The position numbers and the translations under genes were made by a program. Below are positions 9,014 through 18,235 of a stretch of 64,000 bases of DNA, one piece after another (position 1 is the stretch's first letter; each line of letters starts with the position of its first letter). Origin of the DNA: CAWGGS01 sp963822095 (lineage in GTDB: Bacteria > Desulfobacterota > Desulfobulbia > Desulfobulbales > Desulfocapsaceae); NCBI GenBank assembly GCA_963822095.1, contig CAWGGS010000039.1:158375-222374 (forward strand). Reading direction: 5' to 3'. The notes beneath the pieces are model-generated. The model was not told the DNA's origin. It made no database searches and saw only the letters and a program-made list of their open reading frames with translations.

Positions 9014-9760
9014 ATGGCCACCTATACCATCCACCCAATTGTTGTCGGGACAAAAATCTTTGATAAGGGAATGATGACCTATCAAAACGATTATGGCACC
9101 CCCTATACCATTCCGATCTATGCATGGTATCTCGAAGGAGGAGATAAAAAAATATTGATCGACACGGGAGAGATGCATCCTGTTCAATCCGCAGATCGAG
9201 AAAAGGCCATCGGCGGAAAAATCCATACACTGGAGGAGGGCCTGATAAAATTTGACATTACTCCTGAGGACATAGACATTGTCATCCACACCCATCTCCA
9301 TGCTGATCATTGTGAAAATGATTATAAATGCAGCAACGCCCGTTTTTTTATCCATGAAAAAGAACTGAGCACCATCAAGAATCCCCATCCCCTCGATTTT
9401 CGCTATGTGGAGGATTTCATCCTGGAGATCGAAGAGAACAACCAAATAGAAATCGTTAAGGAAGACCAGGAGATTCTTCCGGGAATACGTGTGATGCACA
9501 CCCCTATCCATACGCCGGGTGGAATGACGGTTTTTATTGAAACAGCAAAAGGCAAAGCCGCCATAACCGGTTTTTGTGTAATCAAGGAAAATTTTTACCC
9601 TCCTGCCAAGATCAAGGCAATGGAGATGGAGGTCATCCCGCCGGGAACAACTATTAACAGTTATGAGGCCTATGACATCATGCTCAAGGTCAAAGAGATG
9701 GCCGATATCCTCCTTCCCGTTCATGAGCCAGAATTTGCCAAGATCGAGACAATCGGATGA
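9014..9760 (+). CDS. Metallo-beta-lactamase-fold hydrolase, lactonase-like
   Basis: A 248-residue cytoplasmic metallohydrolase. The metal-binding motif HTHLHADHC lies near residues 96-104, with further ligands at HTPIHTPGG (about 164) and the late HEPEF. Overall arrangement and length resemble the AttM/AiiA-like N-acyl-homoserine-lactonase branch. Many members of that branch act on other esters, so lactonase activity is only a possibility. I chose the ATG at 9014 because AGGAG sits 7 bases upstream. An in-frame upstream start at 8951 would add 21 hydrophobic residues without a ribosome site. No signal peptide remains with the chosen start. It is divergent from the CoA-transferase gene and has no operon partner. 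Confidence 0.85.
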   Translation: MATYTIHPIVVGTKIFDKGMMTYQNDYGTPYTIPIYAWYLEGGDKKILIDTGEMHPVQSADREKAIGGKIHTLEEGLIKFDITPEDIDIVIHTHLHADHCENDYKCSNARFFIHEKELSTIKNPHPLDFRYVEDFILEIEENNQIEIVKEDQEILPGIRVMHTPIHTPGGMTVFIETAKGKAAITGFCVIKENFYPPAKIKAMEMEVIPPGTTINSYEAYDIMLKVKEMADILLPVHEPEFAKIETIG

Positions 9761-9791
9761 TTATGACAATCTTTACAGTTCGATTTATTAC

Positions 9792-9864
9792 CAATCTTTT
9801 TAAAGACAAACAGACAATATGGTACCCATCCCTTTGAAACAAGGTACCTATTAAAAAAAGATTG
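9792..9864. repeat. Nested inverted repeats downstream of the hydrolase gene
   Basis: The outer arms are CAATCTTTTT (9792-9801) and AAAAAGATTG (9855-9864). Inside them are two GGTACC hexamers at 9821 and 9843. The structure lies 31 bases after the stop codon at 9760. It could be a 3' stabilising structure or a terminator working in either direction. Confidence 0.45.
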
Positions 9865-10039
9865 TAAGTTTAAACTTTCCCTGCTACAGTCGTTAACGTT
9901 TTGGTTTGCAATTATTTTTTGTCCTTTCCTGGGTACAAAAAGCATGGGGCAGAATATTTCAATCATTCATATGAAACGTCCGGTCGCATCCCACTTAAGG
10001 CTGCAATTTTAAATATTAATTTCTGTAGCATTAAAAAAT

Positions 10040-12262
10040 ATGTTTAAAGTTTCTTTTAGCCTGAAATCCAAAAGACCTTTCCTTGAGCTTCTTATCCTCT
10101 CCTGCCTCCTCGCTCTTGCCATTCTTTATGGAGTAAAATCCTGGTCGAGCTACTTCTTTACAGGACTTGCCTACCACTGGGATCCTAAAATCATGGGTGA
10201 ATGGATGGCCTGGAATGCCCATAACATTCTCCATGGCCATTTCTTGGTGCCGAACTATAATGTAAACTTTTTTTATCCTCATTCCTATGCCCTGGCATTC
10301 AGTGAAATGTTATGGCCGGAATCATTCATATACGCAATCTTTTACGCTCTCACAGGCAATCCATTTTTTAGCTTTAACTCCACAATGCTGTTCTTCTGGA
10401 CACTTTCCGGAACACTGATGTTCATCTTTCTGAAATCTCTAGATATATCAGCTCTTGTCAGTGCCTTCGGAAGTTTTGTCTATTGCCTTATGCCCTTCAG
10501 AATGCCCTATTATGTTGAATTCAATATGGTATTGATTTTCATATTCCCTCTGATGTTACTCCTGCTAAAGCAGTGGCTCAAAGACCCCACATGGAAAACA
10601 GCCCTGTGGTTCTGCCTTGGTTACTTTATATCAGCCACCTCATGTCTGTACTATACGATCATGGCCATAATTATCATGATCTTTGTCTTCATCGCCTTTT
10701 ATGTAAACGACCGAAGTTTAAGGGTAAACAGGAAATTTTACCTCTCCGGAATTCTGATAGTTTTTTGTTCTCTAGTGATCTCAGCCATATTTCTTTATCC
10801 TTATGCATTGCTCCATCTTCAAGGTGGCTATGAACGTTCGATAGCGGATTATCTGAAATATTTTGCCCAACCAATCCAATACCTTGATACCGGAAGCGCA
10901 CCGCTGTTGAGATGGATCAAGATCCCCTCACATCATTTCGCTGAAACATTTCTCTTTCCCGGCACCGTACTCTGCTTTCTGGTTCTGGTCTTTTTTCTCT
11001 TCGATGCTTTCTATTTCTTGAAAAATTACTCGACAGTAAAAAAGACCTCCCGGTATATCGCCTGGGCGAAATTGCTCCTCTGGTTTCTATTCTGGGCAGC
11101 TGTCCTTATCCAATCATATAGCAGTCGCGCTTCAGTTTCCTGGCTGAAGCCCTTCAATCCTTATCTATATCATATTAGTTTTTTGTTGATTTTCCTTTAT
11201 ATCGCCGGGATATTTTTTAATAACAACCAAACGCTCTTGCCCCGCATTCTTTTAACCGGAATGGCAACAGCTGCCGTTGTCTGTTTTTTTGTCAGCTTCG
11301 GCCCATTCATAAGTATCGGCCCGGATACCCATCGTCTTGTTCTTGCCCGGGGGCCTTTTCTGGACATGGCTTCCTGGGATCCTCTATTCAGCGCTGTACG
11401 CGGTCTGACCCGGTTTTCCATCGTTATTTTGACCTATCTCACCGTTGCGGGTTGTTTTGTTCTTAATCAACTGGTTCAGAAAAATAAAAAGGTACTCTTT
11501 GTATTGCCGATTCTGCTTGCAGTCCTCATTTATGACGCTCGCCACATGATGAAGTACAAGTTCGAAGATTGCAGACCGTTTGTAAATTCCAAGGTGATAA
11601 AAGAGGCCCAAAATTTACCGGGCAAATATGTGCTTTTCATGCTCCCCGTAGCCATTCGAAATACCGAAGCCGATCTCGTAATGACCACCATCGGCAAATT
11701 CCCGCTGCTTATTAACGGCTGGTCAGGATTCAACCCGAAGTCTTATGAGCAGCTTTATTTCTCAGAAAAAAAAGATTGGGATCTTAACAAAATCGATCCA
11801 TGGGTAGAAAAGGTCTGGCCTCCTGCATACCTCATTATAGACAAGACGACGTTAAGAGTTCATGAGTTGGGATGGAGAATGCCTTTCCCATGGAAAGAGT
11901 TTGATAACGTATGGGAATTGGTGGACAAGGGTCCAAAATATTCTTTGTACAGACAAAAACGCTCAGTTATCACAGGCAACAAGATAGAAAAACTCGTTCG
12001 GACCGACATACTCAAGAAAAACTCTATCCTTTGCTTCAAGGCCCATGCAACGGGTAAGGTGTCGGCTTTCATGTCAGTTTCGCTGAACCACAAGGAAGTT
12101 GCGTCTAAAATAACCCTTGCAAAAGGATGGAAGGAATACACGATTCCACTCCCATTAAAGGATATGGGGAATATTGAAGGGGAGGAAATAGATATCAAGC
12201 TTTCCTCGCATATCCCCCACTCCTGGGAAGTAAAGGATATCGAATTTCGACCTTCTCCATGA
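10040..12262 (+). CDS. Polytopic membrane protein, possible GT-C-like glycosyltransferase
   Basis: A 740-residue inner-membrane protein that I do not recognise at family level. It has about a dozen hydrophobic segments between residues 14 and 500. An early extracytoplasmic loop reads YHWDPKIMGEWMAWNAHNI, with two acidic residues, as in the first loop of many GT-C glycosyltransferases that use lipid-linked sugars. The C-terminal 200 residues are soluble and probably beta-rich, ending in a DIEFRPSP strand. The layout resembles YfhO/GT39-like envelope enzymes, but this is inference. It is the first of three rightward genes, followed after 63 bases by a UbiA-type enzyme that may make a polyprenyl-phosphate sugar donor. 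No clear ribosome site precedes the ATG. Confidence 0.6.
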   Translation: MFKVSFSLKSKRPFLELLILSCLLALAILYGVKSWSSYFFTGLAYHWDPKIMGEWMAWNAHNILHGHFLVPNYNVNFFYPHSYALAFSEMLWPESFIYAIFYALTGNPFFSFNSTMLFFWTLSGTLMFIFLKSLDISALVSAFGSFVYCLMPFRMPYYVEFNMVLIFIFPLMLLLLKQWLKDPTWKTALWFCLGYFISATSCLYYTIMAIIIMIFVFIAFYVNDRSLRVNRKFYLSGILIVFCSLVISAIFLYPYALLHLQGGYERSIADYLKYFAQPIQYLDTGSAPLLRWIKIPSHHFAETFLFPGTVLCFLVLVFFLFDAFYFLKNYSTVKKTSRYIAWAKLLLWFLFWAAVLIQSYSSRASVSWLKPFNPYLYHISFLLIFLYIAGIFFNNNQTLLPRILLTGMATAAVVCFFVSFGPFISIGPDTHRLVLARGPFLDMASWDPLFSAVRGLTRFSIVILTYLTVAGCFVLNQLVQKNKKVLFVLPILLAVLIYDARHMMKYKFEDCRPFVNSKVIKEAQNLPGKYVLFMLPVAIRNTEADLVMTTIGKFPLLINGWSGFNPKSYEQLYFSEKKDWDLNKIDPWVEKVWPPAYLIIDKTTLRVHELGWRMPFPWKEFDNVWELVDKGPKYSLYRQKRSVITGNKIEKLVRTDILKKNSILCFKAHATGKVSAFMSVSLNHKEVASKITLAKGWKEYTIPLPLKDMGNIEGEEIDIKLSSHIPHSWEVKDIEFRPSP

Positions 12263-12325
12263 AAACTCTCTCGAAAATACCGCGAATAATTTACTCTTCA
12301 AAAATGTAAGGTCAGAAAATTCATC

Positions 12326-13261
12326 ATGCGTCATACACTTGCTCCATATCTCCAAATCGCCCGTTTTGATCATTGGTTCAAAAACATCTTCATGCTACCT
12401 GGCGTTGTCGTGGCGTTATACGCTCAACCTGAACTAGTTACCTGGCAGACCGGAGAGCGTGTTCTGCTTGCTTTCGTTGCCGCCGGCATGATTGCTTCAA
12501 GTAATTATATTCTCAATGAACTCCTTGATGCCAAGTATGACGCCCTCCATCCGGTCAAAAAGTCGCGCCCTGTCCCCTCCGGGCTGATATACAAACCGAT
12601 AGCTTTTATCCAATGGATTGTTTTTGCCATAATAGGTTTTGGCCTCTCCTCCGTTCTTGGAACCCAATTCCTTTATATCGGCCTCCTGCTATGGGTCATG
12701 GGATGTATATACAACATCCCTCCGGTCAGAAGTAAGGACAAACCCTATTTTGATGTCTTGAGCGAATCCGTTAACAACCCGATACGATTGCTGCTCGGTT
12801 GGTATGGAACCGGCATAATTATCCTACCGCCTCTTTCCCTGCTCCTCGCCTATTGGATGGTGGGTGCGTTTTTCATGGCCATCAAACGTCTTGCCGAATA
12901 TCGCATGATCAACAACCCGAACATAAGTGCCAGCTACAGGCGCTCGTTTGCTTATTACAACGAGGAGCGTTTATTAAAAAGTATTATCTATTATGCTACA
13001 GCTTTCGGGCTTTTTTTCGGTATTTTCCTCATCAGATACCGGATGGAGCTTATTCTCTCCATTCCTTTGATTGCAGGTTTCATGACCTGGTATATCCATC
13101 TGGGTTTCCTTGAAAACAGTCCGGCTCAATATCCGGAGCGTTTGTATAAAGAACGCGGATTTGTGATCTATTGCCTTCTTTGCAGCAGTGTCCTTATTGT
13201 CCTTCTCTTTTTTCCAATACCGATACTCTACAAACTTTTTCAGGCCTCTTTTATCCCCTGA
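12326..13261 (+). CDS. UbiA-family polyprenyl-phosphate phosphoribosyltransferase-like protein
   Basis: An integral membrane transferase of 311 residues with 8-9 spans. The N-terminal ARFDHWFKNIFMLPG matches the W-x-KN motif of decaprenyl-phosphate phosphoribosyltransferases. The first acidic motif, NELLDAKYDALHPVKKSRP (about 65-83), keeps the HPxKxxRP signature that marks this branch. It is not found in the quinone or heme prenyltransferases. A second acidic segment (YFDVLSESVNNPIR) lies near residue 142. The expected reaction joins phosphoribose from PRPP to polyprenyl phosphate for cell-envelope pentose donors. The HAD phosphatase 27 bases downstream could remove the 5-phosphate. The upstream membrane protein could use the product. 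Specificity is inferred from motifs. Confidence 0.78.
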   Translation: MRHTLAPYLQIARFDHWFKNIFMLPGVVVALYAQPELVTWQTGERVLLAFVAAGMIASSNYILNELLDAKYDALHPVKKSRPVPSGLIYKPIAFIQWIVFAIIGFGLSSVLGTQFLYIGLLLWVMGCIYNIPPVRSKDKPYFDVLSESVNNPIRLLLGWYGTGIIILPPLSLLLAYWMVGAFFMAIKRLAEYRMINNPNISASYRRSFAYYNEERLLKSIIYYATAFGLFFGIFLIRYRMELILSIPLIAGFMTWYIHLGFLENSPAQYPERLYKERGFVIYCLLCSSVLIVLLFFPIPILYKLFQASFIP

Positions 13262-13288
13262 TCCGCATATTTTATTTTCCGACCCTCC

Positions 13289-13882
13289 ATGAACCTTGCC
13301 CTTTTCGATTTTGACGGAACAATCAGTAATCAAGACAGTTATCTCTTATTTACCCGATTTCTCAACCCGAAGAAATATATTCTCGGCTACTTGCTGCTCT
13401 CCCCTCGTATTCTTACATACCTCCTCGGATCATATCCAAATTATGCTTTGAAAGAGGATTTTTTGAAGTTTTTTTTCAAAAACAGATCAGCAGAAGATCT
13501 TCGTTTAGTTGCTCTTCGTTTCTGTGATGAAAAGATCCCGGCAATCCTCCGCCCAAAAGCAATGGAACGTATCCGTTGGCATCAAAACCGGGGTGATGTG
13601 ACGGTCATTGTTTCTGCATGTCCTCGCCCCATCCTGGAGCCATGGTGCCGCAAACATGGAATCGATATCATCGCAACAGAGCTTGTAATCGATTCCAATT
13701 CCATGATTACAGGAAAAATCTCGGGGAAGAACTGTTGGGGGGACGAAAAGGTCAGACGTGTCTTGTCCCGATATGATCCATCGGATTTCGAGGAAATATA
13801 TGCCTATGGTGATTCCAAAGGAGATCTAGCGATGCTGAAAATGGCAGATCACGATAAACGATTTTTCAAACCTTTTAGATAA
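13289..13882 (+). CDS. HAD-IB family phosphatase
   Basis: A 197-residue cytoplasmic hydrolase of the HAD superfamily. Motif I is FDFDGTIS (residues 6-13), with the nucleophile and acid aspartates. Motif II is VIVSACPRP near 110. Motif III/IV lies around YGDSKGDLAMLK (about 173-184). The small cap and length match the HAD-IB (SerB-like/TIGR01490) group. Its position 27 bases after the UbiA-type gene suggests it is transcribed with it and dephosphorylates polyprenyl-phospho-5-phosphoribose or a related intermediate. This is inference from the neighbourhood. Phosphoserine phosphatase activity is an alternative, although no serine pathway gene is near. There is no clear ribosome site, so translational coupling is possible. 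Confidence 0.82.
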   Translation: MNLALFDFDGTISNQDSYLLFTRFLNPKKYILGYLLLSPRILTYLLGSYPNYALKEDFLKFFFKNRSAEDLRLVALRFCDEKIPAILRPKAMERIRWHQNRGDVTVIVSACPRPILEPWCRKHGIDIIATELVIDSNSMITGKISGKNCWGDEKVRRVLSRYDPSDFEEIYAYGDSKGDLAMLKMADHDKRFFKPFR

Positions 13883-13897
13883 GAAAAGAATTATCTC

Positions 13898-13922
13898 CCC
13901 AGAAGACCTTAAGGCTTCTGGG
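13898..13922. terminator. Shared hairpin between convergent genes
   Basis: Arms CCCAGAAG (13898-13905) and CTTCTGGG (13915-13922) enclose a palindromic ACCTTAAGG loop. The hairpin lies 16 bases after the HAD gene stop and overlaps the last codons of the opposing AsmA-like gene. It could end transcription from both sides. There is no long T tract. Confidence 0.55.
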
Positions 13923-16900
13923 CCTTGTCCGGAGCTTTTACCTTGTTCTGGGTGGAGGAGTCCTTTGTTGCCTCTTCCAATTGGTCAAAGAGATGAACGG
14001 GCAGGCTGATTGTCCGCAAAAGAATATCAAAAGGTGTTTTTACAATTTCTTTATACACTGAAGTGCTTACCTCAGGATCATTGAGTTTTCCCTCGACATT
14101 GAGCGTTATTGTCGGTATTTTGGTGTCCCCCACCAAAAGGTAGCCGATCAGCGGAATTTTGCTTATATATTTTTTCGTCTTGCTGATGAGGTCAATATTC
14201 ATCTTGATCGAATTCTTAACAAGATTAATCTTCCCTGTTCCCGTCATGTCAAGTGCGTTCGATTCAATGGCAAAGGTCTTCACATCAATTGTATGATTAT
14301 CGTAGAAAAAACCGGCATACAAACGGCTGAAAGGCATCCCTTGCAGACTGTATCCGGGGAGGGAAAATGTAATCAGATCCGGCACTGTACTGATGAACGC
14401 CATGATATTGTTTAATACCGCTCCATTCTTGACCACGCTGTCGTCAATCTTCACCACTCCTTTGAATTTTGTCAATAACCCACTGACATAGAAGGATAGT
14501 TTCCCGCCGATAAATTGAGAATCCTTCAAAATACCATCTAAAAATTTTTCTCCGAAATCTTGTCCCAAGAGGGTGAATTGGACATTATTCATTTCAAGCT
14601 CCGCCTTCCCTTTGCCGAATGCCAATTTACCCGTCAATTTCCCGTTTTCCGAGTGTATCTGCAATTGGTCGGCCGGTGCATTTTGATCGGCATTGAGATA
14701 AAGAACTGTCTTGTCGGCCTGCAAATCAAAGTCTGGTATATCATCCTTCGATTTATCCACTTCCTTGCCTAAATGATCTTCAAGATACGCCCGGAGTGCT
14801 GAAAAATTATACCCTATACCGCTCGAAGTTATCTGCATTCTATCGGCATAATGCAGATGGATATCATTGTCGATTGTTGCCTCAAAATTGCCCTCTTCAT
14901 ACCTCCCTTTTACTGTATACACATTTACCGGAATATTATTTTTCACTAAAAAAGAATACGGATAGGTAATTCTTCCTGAAAACATAAGGGAGTTGGCTCC
15001 CGTTTTCCAAATATCGACCGTTCCTCGATTGAGATTGTATCTCTGTAGAAAGTTGGAATAATCATAGAGTTTTCCCAACGCAGATATATGTACAGCCCAT
15101 TTGGAAGACCGCTTCCATTGATAGGACACCCCCAGATTGGGGATAATGGCCGATATTACCCCGTCGGTTACCGCCAAACTGACTGAAAGATTTTTGGCCG
15201 AAAAATCCGGGATATTTTTCCCAAGACTCTCAATTTCCAATTGATCCAGGAGCAAGGCTCCCTTGCCGGTTGCCAAATCATATATCCCATGTAACGAGCC
15301 TTTGACGAAATTCTCCATATCCATGCTGAGCTGATCGATGATGACTATTTTTTCTGCATATGTCAGTTTCAAGGCGTTCACCCAAACTTTTTTCTCACCT
15401 ACCAGCCATTTGGATTTTTGCTCTGAAGAAATTTTCAAGCCTTTTTCATACCTGAGAACTAAAGGCAGATGTTGTTGATCAAGTGTAATGCCGTCCCCAT
15501 CCCAACCCTGAACATCTACTACAAGGTTGCAGGTGCCCTTGGAAAAATTAAATCTTCCCGAGAGCAGGGCCTGCGCATATGGAGGGACATCGACATGAAT
15601 ATTTGACAGGATTCCTGAAAAATCATCCGTCTTCACCGAGGACGAGAACCCATCAACTTTTATCGGCACTGTTCCAAACCTCCATGTGGATTTAGGAACA
15701 GTTAGGGTTTCAATATCTTTATTTTTCCTAAATTCAATCAGAACATTGGTTCCGGAGGTGTCCAATGACAGTATTCTGTCCTGCCACGGAAGATCGAATT
15801 TACTCACGGCAATGGAGAGCTCATCCTTTTCTGAGAGGATATCCAGCTTGCCTTCGACCTTTATTTTTACCATATCCCGGTAGACAAGGTTCAGCTCTTG
15901 TATAGTAACATTGTCATCGACAAGCAAAACAGTTGAATCTTTTACGGTATATGTCCCTTGGCCGTAGGAAAAAGATCCTGATTTTACTTTAAAAACTCCC
16001 TTAGCCCCTACCTCCAAATCAACAAGATTAATAGAGAGTGTCAAGTCAGCAGCTGTTTGTCCCTCCGTCTGTTTAAAAGGCAGGCGGATGTTATAGAAAT
16101 CGAGGAGATGAAGTATATCATCACCCAACCCGACTTTGGTACGTATGAAAGCCGTAAGAATGGGATCATGAGCAGTGAAGTCAATATCCAGCCAACTACG
16201 ACCGGTATTGACACCTGCATAGGTGGCCTGGTGGGGAAAAATTTTCAATACCCCATTTTCAAAAACAACATCAACGGAATGAGCCTTAATTGCAGGCAGT
16301 TTCGACTCAAAGCTGTATTCACAGTCCTGAACAGACGCCTTTGCATACAGGGTATCAAAGACCTTTTCCGGTGCCGCAAACGGTACGGTACCTCGTACGA
16401 CATCAAGTCTGAACGAACGTCCCTTCAGGTACTCCGTTATCCATGGCTGGATATCCTGATCAAGAGCAAAAAGTTCGACTATAGGGCGGATATCATCCAC
16501 CAATGCTGTGCCTTTCCCCTCAAATTTCAGCTGAGAACGATTACCTTCCAGATGAAGTTCCAACGGCAGAGTTTGGGCCAGAATAACTTTGAGATCACTT
16601 ACAAATTTTCTTTTAACAATATTTATCAGTATCTTCCCACTGCCATTAGTGCGATAGTTGACACTTTTGAACTCTCGAACATTTAAGGTGAAAAACGGCT
16701 CCGAATAGGAAATAACCGTGGTCAGGGAATAGGCCGGATTTTTTATCGTTACCAACCCGGACCGATCACCTCTCAACATAAAGGATGCCACCGTTTCACC
16801 CACTGCAATCCTTCTGATGTTGATGGCGTCAAAACAGTTTACAACCAAATCAATCCAAGTCATCACTCTTCGAATACTCGAAGGATCAAACGCTTTTTCA

Positions 16901-17118
16901 GATATTTTTCCACTGGAATCAATGGCTATTTCGTCAATGGTCAGCGCAAGTTTTTTATCTAAATGAAGAGATACCTGTTTGAGCGTGGCATCCCCCAATC
17001 TGAAATGATCAAGAGTGATCCCTCTTTTCAACAATCCAAAGAGACATGCCGATACAAGTACTCCAACAAGAAGTACTAAAGCACAGCCTTTGCCCAATCT
17101 GGAAAAATAGTTTTTCAT
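13909..17118 (-). CDS. AsmA/YhdP-like envelope protein
   Basis: A 1069-residue protein with one N-terminal membrane anchor (about 9-29) and a very long periplasmic beta-rich body. The C-terminal region has the AsmA-type pattern of repeated short strands, ending in LDMTGTGKINLVKNSIKMNIDL and a KIPLIGYLLVGDTKIPT stretch. DUF3971/YhdP family proteins show the same features. Such proteins are thought to bridge the inner and outer membrane and help move phospholipids. The role here is inferred from family. The gene is alone on its strand, convergent with the prenyltransferase/phosphatase pair. Its start at 17118 is the ATG directly before the KNYFSRLGKG basic segment. The final 25 residues are charged and low in complexity. 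Confidence 0.72.
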   Translation of the reverse strand: MKNYFSRLGKGCALVLLVGVLVSACLFGLLKRGITLDHFRLGDATLKQVSLHLDKKLALTIDEIAIDSSGKISEKAFDPSSIRRVMTWIDLVVNCFDAINIRRIAVGETVASFMLRGDRSGLVTIKNPAYSLTTVISYSEPFFTLNVREFKSVNYRTNGSGKILINIVKRKFVSDLKVILAQTLPLELHLEGNRSQLKFEGKGTALVDDIRPIVELFALDQDIQPWITEYLKGRSFRLDVVRGTVPFAAPEKVFDTLYAKASVQDCEYSFESKLPAIKAHSVDVVFENGVLKIFPHQATYAGVNTGRSWLDIDFTAHDPILTAFIRTKVGLGDDILHLLDFYNIRLPFKQTEGQTAADLTLSINLVDLEVGAKGVFKVKSGSFSYGQGTYTVKDSTVLLVDDNVTIQELNLVYRDMVKIKVEGKLDILSEKDELSIAVSKFDLPWQDRILSLDTSGTNVLIEFRKNKDIETLTVPKSTWRFGTVPIKVDGFSSSVKTDDFSGILSNIHVDVPPYAQALLSGRFNFSKGTCNLVVDVQGWDGDGITLDQQHLPLVLRYEKGLKISSEQKSKWLVGEKKVWVNALKLTYAEKIVIIDQLSMDMENFVKGSLHGIYDLATGKGALLLDQLEIESLGKNIPDFSAKNLSVSLAVTDGVISAIIPNLGVSYQWKRSSKWAVHISALGKLYDYSNFLQRYNLNRGTVDIWKTGANSLMFSGRITYPYSFLVKNNIPVNVYTVKGRYEEGNFEATIDNDIHLHYADRMQITSSGIGYNFSALRAYLEDHLGKEVDKSKDDIPDFDLQADKTVLYLNADQNAPADQLQIHSENGKLTGKLAFGKGKAELEMNNVQFTLLGQDFGEKFLDGILKDSQFIGGKLSFYVSGLLTKFKGVVKIDDSVVKNGAVLNNIMAFISTVPDLITFSLPGYSLQGMPFSRLYAGFFYDNHTIDVKTFAIESNALDMTGTGKINLVKNSIKMNIDLISKTKKYISKIPLIGYLLVGDTKIPTITLNVEGKLNDPEVSTSVYKEIVKTPFDILLRTISLPVHLFDQLEEATKDSSTQNKVKAPDKAQKP

Positions 17119-17546
17119 TTATTTTTCTTCAACCACAAGTCAGCTTGAAATAGATATTTCAACATAAGCCATCTTTCACATAAGACAAATTGATACTTAA
17201 CCCCCTTGTCAGCGCCAGTAAATTTTCTGACCTTTTGGGCTGGTCCACAAAAAAACCAGCTCCAAAATACTGCATTAATTCGATTAAATACGCAAACAAC
17301 ACGCAAGAGCCGCTCCCCTCAGGGTAAATGCCTTTCCTCTGATAATTAATATTTGAGTGAATGTTCACTATTAGTTATCGTACATTTTCTCTTATTAATT
17401 GACTTTCCGATACAATTTCAATATAAAAAAAACTGATCGGATGATCCAAACTGAGATTGTTTCCCCATGTACAGAGACAAATTACCGGTATTCAGTTTAG
17501 CGATGAAACGCTCATAAAGCAATACACTTGCTCAAGGGAGGGAAGT
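17119..17546. other. Divergent gap between AsmA-like and monooxygenase-fold genes
   Basis: This 428-base AT-rich stretch must contain promoters for both flanking genes. An imperfect 8-bp inverted repeat (GGGCTGGT / ACCAGCTC) occurs near 17237-17263. No gene is supported. Open frames on the minus strand (17115-17368) have no ribosome site and no recognisable features. Confidence 0.4.
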
Positions 17547-17831
17547 ATGACAGTCAAGATATTGATTAAAAGAAACATAACCGACAAAAATATCATTGAA
17601 CTGACTATCTTGTTAAAAAAACTCCGAAGCCTGACCTTGAACCAACCGGGATACATCACGGGGGAAACACTTAAAAGAATCGATAAGACAGATGAATGTC
17701 TGGTTGTTAGCACCTGGCGTTCTGTTAAAGACTGGAACGCCTGGGTTGCCGATCCACAGCGGATCGAAATTCAGACCAAGATCGATACATTACTGGGAAA
17801 GGAAACAGAATACTCCGTCTACGAAACCTAA
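17547..17831 (+). CDS. Antibiotic biosynthesis monooxygenase (ABM) fold protein
   Basis: A 94-residue cytoplasmic protein with the dimeric alpha/beta ferredoxin-like ABM fold. Characteristic features are a first strand VKILIKRNI, a helix with LLKKLRSLTLNQPGYITGETL, and the STWRSVKDWNAWVADPQR core. These small proteins act on quinones, heme or aromatic electrophiles, or have no known activity. The sequence does not allow a choice. The ATG at 17547 follows GGGAGGAAGT, a strong site. An in-frame upstream ATG at 17457 would add 30 residues not seen in the family. It is monocistronic, with about 400 bases of gap on each side. Confidence 0.78.
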   Translation: MTVKILIKRNITDKNIIELTILLKKLRSLTLNQPGYITGETLKRIDKTDECLVVSTWRSVKDWNAWVADPQRIEIQTKIDTLLGKETEYSVYET

Positions 17832-18235
17832 TGACAATGGCTGGTGATCCAAATCTGTAAATCTTTGATTTATTGTATTATCTTCACAGAGGTCGACGGT
17901 TTTCACAAAATCATCACTTTGGGGATGAATAAAATCTTTGGCCATAGCCGACCGCATCTATAACAAGTGATTTCCCGGTGCAGCGCAAACCGTTTTTGTC
18001 TGGAGATGACCATATTGTGTAAATTCTCATCAAAGATTCAATCGTCTTCCACTGTCGACCTTTTGTTCATTGGAACTATAATCACAAGATAACGTTTTGT
18101 TTTCACGCATTATCCTCCTAATACGGCAGGATAATGCGATAAACTCCATCTAGGTTCGTTTGTATTCAGACATAACCAAGGAATTACACGAAACCGGCAC
18201 GTTTTAAAGTGTCACTTAATAGTGCGAGGCGAAAT
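17832..18235. other. Gap upstream of oadGAB
   Basis: A 404-base non-coding stretch before the decarboxylase operon. Its only clear structure is the perfect inverted repeat at 18106-18138, listed separately. Promoter elements for oadG are expected between that repeat and 18236, but I cannot assign boxes reliably. Confidence 0.4.
18106..18138. promoter_or_regulatory. Perfect 11-bp inverted repeat upstream of oadG
   Basis: Arms CGCATTATCCT (18106-18116) and AGGATAATGCG (18128-18138) are separated by 11 bases. The centre is about 114 bases before the oadG start. Symmetry and spacing suit a dimeric repressor operator or an RNA hairpin. There is no T tract, so it is unlikely to be an intrinsic terminator. 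Confidence 0.5.
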
